Shown: piece by piece, positions 6,435 through 10,037 of the stretch
How the letters are laid out: each line of letters starts with the position of its first letter
How positions within the stretch are numbered: the stretch's first letter is position 1
Assembly (NCBI GenBank): GCA_028287885.1
Contig: JAQBOT010000335.1
Coordinates: 1 to 10,037 of the forward strand
DNA length: 10,037 nt
Direction: 5' to 3'
Source: Pedobacter sp.
Lineage (GTDB): Bacteria > Bacteroidota > Bacteroidia > Sphingobacteriales > Sphingobacteriaceae
Translations under genes and position numbers: made by a program
Notes under the pieces: model-generated
Told to the model about the DNA's origin: nothing
Seen by the model: only the letters and a program-made list of their open reading frames with translations
Databases searched by the model: none

Positions 6435-7261
6435 CTTCTGGTGAGCAGTTTGGTAAACAGGTTTAATAATAGAATACAAATTAGTAAAATTAGAGAAGCG
6501 CCCCAGGCTAAATTATGCCATTCGTCATAGGGGCTGGTTGCATAGTTAAAGATTAACAATGGTAAGCTTTGCATTGGCTTAGCGATATTGGTGTTCAAAT
6601 ATGGATTGCCAAATGCTGTGAAAAGCAAAGGTGCGGTTTCACCAGCTACCCGGGCAATGGAGAGCATAACTCCGGAAAGTATACCACTCATTCCAACAGG
6701 CAGGATAACCTTGATCATTACCTTGTAGTAAGGCAGTCCAAGTGCAAGCCCTGCTTCTTTTAAAGTTGAAGGGATTAGTTTAAGCGTCTCTTCTGTGGAG
6801 CGTATAACGATGGGAAGCATCATTATACTTAGCGCAATACTTCCTGATAAGCCGGAGAAACTTCCTGTAGGTTTAACCACCCAAAAGTAGATGACGATAC
6901 CAACAACAATGGATGGTACACCCTGAAGAATATCTACTGCAAGCCTGGTGTAGTATGACAACTTGTTCTCGCCGTTCTCACTTAAATATATTCCGCACAT
7001 TATGCCGACTGGTATGGCTATGATGGAGGCTACTACAACCAAAATCAAGCTTCCTACTAGGGCGTTTGCGATTCCTCCGCCTACCTCACCAACCGGTTTT
7101 GGCACGGAGATAAAGAAGTTCCAGTTAATGGTTGCGAACCCTTCTTTGGCAACGTAGTATATTATCGAAACTAAGGGTAATGTAATAAGAAATGCTAAAA
7201 AAATGATGAAGCCTTTGATAAAAAGGCTCTTGTTAATTCGGTAATTTATATTACTCTTCAT
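6416..7261 (-). CDS. pstA: Phosphate ABC transporter permease PstA
   Basis: 281-residue inner-membrane permease that with PstC forms the phosphate channel. Hydrophobic segments occur at about 13-37, 67-92, 109-129, 139-155, 190-205 and 252-272, consistent with six helices. The cytoplasmic EAA loop that contacts PstB is [13 protein letters not shown] (168-180), continuing to I-L-P (186-188). [11 protein letters not shown] (204-214) is the characteristic PstA segment with conserved Arg and Glu. It starts 2 bp after the pstC stop and overlaps pstB by 19 bp, so the three are one translation-coupled block. PstA and PstC are homologous; the G-E-T-A-P-L form and the gene order separate this one as PstA. 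Confidence 0.96.
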   Translation of the reverse strand: MKSNINYRINKSLFIKGFIIFLAFLITLPLVSIIYYVAKEGFATINWNFFISVPKPVGEVGGGIANALVGSLILVVVASIIAIPVGIMCGIYLSENGENKLSYYTRLAVDILQGVPSIVVGIVIYFWVVKPTGSFSGLSGSIALSIMMLPIVIRSTEETLKLIPSTLKEAGLALGLPYYKVMIKVILPVGMSGILSGVMLSIARVAGETAPLLFTAFGNPYLNTNIAKPMQSLPLLIFNYATSPYDEWHNLAWGASLILLICILLLNLFTKLLTRRWKVQF

Positions 7262-7263
7262 AA

Positions 7264-8154
7264 CTAGGTGTTGAATCCTTTAATAATTCGCTTTCCAATA
7301 ACATTGATGACTACAGTAACCAGGAACAAGAGCATGCCGAGTTCAATCAGTGCGGAGAGGTACAGACTGCGGTCTGCTTCTGTAAATTCGTTGGCAATGA
7401 CGCTGGCCATCGTATTGCCGGGCGCAAATATGTTGGTTGGGATGATACTGGAATTTCCAATAACCATCGTGACCGCCATTGTTTCTCCAAGCGCGCGGCC
7501 TAAAGAAAGAAGTATGCCGGCAAATAGTCCCGATTTTGTGTATGGGATGATTACCGCTTTTATAACTTCATAGCGGGTTGCACCCAACGAATATGCACCT
7601 TCTTTCAACTGTGCAGGCACCATGCTAATCATTTCTCTGCCGAGAGAAGCAGCATAAGGTATGATCATGATGGCTAAAATGATAGAGGCGGTGAATATGC
7701 CGATTCCATAGGGAACAACGCCGATCTTGCTTTCCAGGCTGCGGACTAAGGGAACCAGAACGATCAATCCCCAGAAGCCATAGATTACCGAAGGCACTGC
7801 GGCAATCAGTTCAATGATGTTCTTTAGAAATGCTGAAAGCGCTCCTGTTGGCTGATATTCGCCCAAAAAGATGGCGATGGCCATAGAAAACGGAATGGAA
7901 ATAATCAGCGCAAGAAAAGAGGTGAGGAGGGTGCCGACTAAAAATGGGTAAGCACCATAAACGTTGCTCACCGGGTCCCAGGTCTTGCCGAAAAGAAAGC
8001 CAAAGCCCAGATGTTGTATCGAGGGAAGAGACTCCAGCAGTAAAGTCAAGAATAACCCAATGACAAGAATTAGGATAAGAAGTGCAGTAATTACCAGGGT
8101 TCTGCTAAATAACATTTCATATTTTACCTGCAATCCTGGATCTTTTTGTCGCAT
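7264..8154 (-). CDS. pstC: Phosphate ABC transporter permease PstC
   Basis: 296-residue inner-membrane permease, partner of PstA. Hydrophobic helices lie at about 17-41, 69-98, 112-137, 149-169, 206-219 and 265-287, with a periplasmic stretch F-G-K-T-W-D-P-V-S-N-V-Y-G-A (55-68) that is typical of PstC. The EAA loop is K-E-G-A-Y-S-L-G-A-T-R-Y-E (184-196) followed by I-I-P (202-204). L-G-R-A-L-G-E-T-M-A-V (218-228) is the conserved charged segment and favours PstC over PstA. The start at 8154 lacks a Shine-Dalgarno sequence; a hairpin ends 19 bp upstream of it. The spacer to pstS is unusually long (128 bp) for this otherwise tight operon. Confidence 0.96.
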   Translation of the reverse strand: MRQKDPGLQVKYEMLFSRTLVITALLILILVIGLFLTLLLESLPSIQHLGFGFLFGKTWDPVSNVYGAYPFLVGTLLTSFLALIISIPFSMAIAIFLGEYQPTGALSAFLKNIIELIAAVPSVIYGFWGLIVLVPLVRSLESKIGVVPYGIGIFTASIILAIMIIPYAASLGREMISMVPAQLKEGAYSLGATRYEVIKAVIIPYTKSGLFAGILLSLGRALGETMAVTMVIGNSSIIPTNIFAPGNTMASVIANEFTEADRSLYLSALIELGMLLFLVTVVINVIGKRIIKGFNT

Positions 8155-8173
8155 ATTTAATTATTTCATGGAA

Positions 8174-8203
8174 ATGCAAGATACTCCTGGGAGTAACTTG
8201 CAT
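8174..8203 (-). promoter_or_regulatory. Intercistronic hairpin upstream of pstC
   Basis: A 7-bp outer stem ATGCAAG (8174-8180) / CTTGCAT (8197-8203), an A-A mismatch, and a 6-bp inner stem TACTCC (8182-8187) / GGAGTA (8190-8195) form a nearly perfect hairpin in the pstS-pstC spacer. It ends 19 bp before the pstC start. In the transcript direction it is followed by TTTCC, not a long U-tract, so an mRNA-stabilising or partial-termination role fits better than full termination. The structure is seen; the role is inferred. Confidence 0.6.
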
Positions 8204-8228
8204 AACGTTAAACTATGATTTTCAATTT

Positions 8229-8285
8229 TAAGAGTACGTTGCCGCAGAAGGTCGTGCCTTACTTTGCCGAGAACGTTTGCTCTTA
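8229..8285 (-). promoter_or_regulatory. Imperfect stem-loop at the pstS stop codon
   Basis: TAAGAG (8229-8234) pairs with CTCTTA (8280-8285), and ACGTT (8236-8240) pairs with AACGT (8272-8276). Inside is a short AAGG / CCTT hairpin. The base of the stem includes the pstS stop codon (8283-8285). The structure is interrupted by internal loops and is weaker than the hairpin nearer pstC. It could protect the 3' end of a pstS mRNA. Confidence 0.35.
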
Positions 8286-9392
8286 TTTTAAGATTGCTTT
8301 TCCGCCAAAGGTTGCGGATTTTAAAATCGTTTCAGCTACGGATATTGCAGCAGGAGAAAGTGGTGCATAGTGCAGTGTTTCACAGAATTTTTGTCCTTCA
8401 TGGATATTCCACCAAAGCAACTTCAAGAGTGCTTCTGATTTTTCAGCAGTACGATTGTTGTAGTTTTGTTCTTTGTAGATAATGGCCCATGTAAAGCCAC
8501 TGATCGGATATCCATCAGCTGCATCTGTGTTGCTTAATGATACTTTGGAGTCTGCTGGAAGTTTAATGTTGCTTGCGGCGCTTGTTGAGGCTACGCTTGC
8601 TGCGATGAATTTTCCGCTCTTGTTCTGGATGCTTGCAAATGGCATTTTGTTTTGCATAGCATAAGCCAATTCGATATAGCCAATAGCACCTGGCGTTTGT
8701 TTTATCAGGCCAGCTACACCTTCATTTCCTTTTCCACCTAAGCCTGCCGGCCAGTTGATTGACGAACCTGCACCAACTTTGGAAGTCCACTCCGGGCTTA
8801 CTTTGGTTAGGTATGTTGTAAAGATGTTTGTTGTTCCGCTACCATCTGAACGGTGTGCAATAACTATAGGCATATCAGGTAAATTTACGCCTGTATTTGC
8901 TGCTGCAATCTTCGGATCTTTCCAGGTCTTAATTTTCCCAAGGAAGATATCAGAAAGTAGAGCAGGTGTTAGTTTAAGCGCGGTCTTAACTTCCGGAAGA
9001 TTGTAACTTAAAACCACAGCGCCCGAGCACATTGGAATGTGTAATACGTCTACCCCAATTTTCTTGGTTTGTTCTTCATTTAATGGTGCATCAGAGTCCC
9101 CGAAATCCACAGTTTTGTTTGTTAACTGCAGGATTCCACCGCCGGAACCAATAGATTGATAGTTTACCTTAAGGCCAGTGGCTTTGTTGTACTCTGAAAA
9201 CTGTTTGGAGAACAAAGGGTACACAAATGTGCTTCCTGCACCTAAAAGGGCGTTCTTATCTGTCGTCGCTGTTTCTGTGCTGTCCTGGGTACCTTCGTGC
9301 CCAGAGTTGCTGTTACAAGCGCTAAAGCCAACTGCAGTCAGGATTACACCGGCATACAAAGCGTTTTTTACATTCAAAAGTTGCTTATTCAT
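8283..9392 (-). CDS. pstS: Phosphate-binding lipoprotein PstS
   Basis: 369-residue substrate-binding protein that captures phosphate in the periplasm and delivers it to PstC/PstA. The N-terminus has Lys3, a hydrophobic stretch, and lipobox F-S-A-C with modified Cys26, so it is lipid-anchored, unlike the soluble PstS of enterobacteria. A Ser/Thr/Glu-rich linker runs to about 45. Phosphate-binding motifs follow: G-A-G-S-T-F (51-56, Thr55/Phe56), I-G-S-G-G-G (81-86, Ser83), D-F-G-D-S-D-A-P-L (96-104, Asp101) and R-S-D-G-S-G-T-T (181-188, Arg181, Ser185, Gly186, Thr187). These match the residues that hold phosphate in E. coli PstS. Residues C-N-S-N-S after the lipobox lack an acidic surface-export signal, so a periplasm-facing anchor is expected. 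It lies 23 bp after the barrel gene and 128 bp before pstC. Confidence 0.97.
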   Translation of the reverse strand: MNKQLLNVKNALYAGVILTAVGFSACNSNSGHEGTQDSTETATTDKNALLGAGSTFVYPLFSKQFSEYNKATGLKVNYQSIGSGGGILQLTNKTVDFGDSDAPLNEEQTKKIGVDVLHIPMCSGAVVLSYNLPEVKTALKLTPALLSDIFLGKIKTWKDPKIAAANTGVNLPDMPIVIAHRSDGSGTTNIFTTYLTKVSPEWTSKVGAGSSINWPAGLGGKGNEGVAGLIKQTPGAIGYIELAYAMQNKMPFASIQNKSGKFIAASVASTSAASNIKLPADSKVSLSNTDAADGYPISGFTWAIIYKEQNYNNRTAEKSEALLKLLWWNIHEGQKFCETLHYAPLSPAAISVAETILKSATFGGKAILK

Positions 9393-9415
9393 ATTTTTCT
9401 TTTTATCTGTTTGAT

Positions 9416-10037
9416 TTATTTGCCGAATGAGTAGGCGAAAGTCACTCTGTACACCAGGTCATGATCTTTCTTGGCACGTCCCAGAACATCATCCCGCTGG
9501 CTCGTATAGCTATTATACCATAGATTCGGCATGAAGTGGATGTTCTTAGCGGGGGTAAAGTCAAGCCCTGCAATGATTAGTGTTTCTTTGTTGTTGGGTT
9601 CGTATGCAGATGTGAGGCCTTCATCGCGGATATAATTAGAATCGTTGTAATCTTCATCAGGATTGAATTTATCCAGGCGAGCGAAGAAGCCGAGCTTACC
9701 TTGAACAATCGGGCCACGTGCAAACGTCGAAATTCCAAATGCATTCACGCTTAATGTGTCAGCTGCAGTTTCGGTATGGCCGATAACATCATTCTTGCCG
9801 TGATTCAGGAACGCTTCTACACCGACGGTCAGGGCGGGGGTTGTATAGCCGGCGAAAAGCTTAGTCATATTTCTTGCGTGGTGGAAGCCGGGTGTCCAGT
9901 TTAGGCGCTGGTAATCTGCGTAAAGGTCAATCATTAGTTTCTTATCGAGGAATTTCGCGTAAACGTCTCCAGAAAAAGCCTTAAATCTATCGTTTTCAGG
10001 ACGTGCCGATGTGCCATTTCCAACCATCAGGTTGTAT
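9416..10037 (-). CDS. Outer-membrane beta-barrel (porin-like) protein, C-terminal part
   Basis: C-terminal roughly 206 residues of a beta-barrel protein. The frame runs off the right edge (Tyr-Asn-Leu before the Met at 10027), so that Met is internal and the start lies beyond the window. The visible part is a series of alternating amphipathic strands separated by polar turns, such as K-L-M-I-D-L-Y-A-D-Y, L-T-V-G-V-E-A-F, G-K-L-G-F-F-A-R-L-D and V-Y-R-V-T-F-A-Y-S-F. It ends F-A-Y-S-F-G-K, with an aromatic residue near the C-terminus as expected for barrel insertion. It lies 23 bp upstream of pstS on the same strand, which suggests an operon and a role in passing phosphate across the outer membrane, perhaps like phosphate-selective OprO/OprP porins. 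That role rests on context; the fragment shows no residue that proves phosphate selectivity. A general porin is the alternative. Confidence 0.8.
   Translation of the reverse strand, partial: YNLMVGNGTSARPENDRFKAFSGDVYAKFLDKKLMIDLYADYQRLNWTPGFHHARNMTKLFAGYTTPALTVGVEAFLNHGKNDVIGHTETAADTLSVNAFGISTFARGPIVQGKLGFFARLDKFNPDEDYNDSNYIRDEGLTSAYEPNNKETLIIAGLDFTPAKNIHFMPNLWYNSYTSQRDDVLGRAKKDHDLVYRVTFAYSFGK

Noticed and set aside
8117..8203. Small minus-strand reading frame of 28 codons before and overlapping pstC
   Set aside because: Its first codons coincide with the intercistronic hairpin, it runs out of frame into pstC, has no ribosome binding site, and resembles nothing I know.
9393..9415. Pho-box or promoter directly upstream of pstS
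   Set aside because: The gap is only 23 bp of A-rich sequence on the coding strand; no repeat or promoter element fits, so expression probably comes from upstream of the barrel gene.
10025..10027. ATG as the start of the barrel protein gene
   Set aside because: Upstream codons (Tyr-Asn-Leu) continue the frame to the edge, and no signal peptide follows this Met as an outer-membrane protein would need.

Overview
The window reads as chromosomal DNA from a Bacteroidota bacterium, most likely from the Chitinophagaceae/Sphingobacteriaceae/Cytophagales side. The evidence is the families present (a spore-photoproduct-lyase-like radical SAM protein of the non-sporulator type, a lipoprotein proline-iminopeptidase-like hydrolase, a lipid-anchored PstS preceded by an outer-membrane barrel gene), the rarity of Shine-Dalgarno sequences, and a TAnnTTTG promoter element. 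This placement is inferred from protein and promoter character, not from a marker gene. Coding density is high. I see no RNA genes, insertion sequences, CRISPR arrays or phage genes.

Left part (1-2739): the 3' end of a sensor histidine kinase (ATPase domain only) is followed on the + strand by a complete SPL-family radical SAM enzyme. That gene meets, tail to tail with no intervening base, a minus-strand lipoprotein alpha/beta hydrolase of the S33 family whose residues after the lipid-bearing Cys (K-E-E) resemble a Bacteroidota surface-export signal.

Middle (2740-4980): a 170-bp AT-rich divergent spacer carries a Bacteroidota-type promoter for a + strand two-gene operon, a RimK-like ATP-grasp ligase and an LLM-class flavin-dependent monooxygenase only 5 bp apart. 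This pair is the best candidate in the window for an incompletely described pathway: an ATP-dependent amide or peptide ligase coupled to an FMNH2-dependent oxygenase. A strong 15-bp hairpin closes the operon and probably terminates transcription from both sides.

Right part (5002-10037, all minus strand): a phosphate-uptake operon, read from right to left as outer-membrane barrel protein (truncated by the window edge), pstS, pstC, pstA, pstB, phoU. Phosphate would cross the outer membrane (the barrel is a candidate route), be captured by the lipid-anchored PstS, pass through the PstC/PstA channel powered by PstB, with PhoU as regulator. Gaps are 23 bp (barrel-pstS), 2 bp (pstC-pstA), a 19-bp overlap (pstA-pstB) and 11 bp (pstB-phoU). 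The exception is a 128-bp pstS-pstC spacer holding two hairpins, which could set the excess of binding protein over permease. No phoR/phoB-type pair is visible, and the operon promoter lies beyond the right edge.
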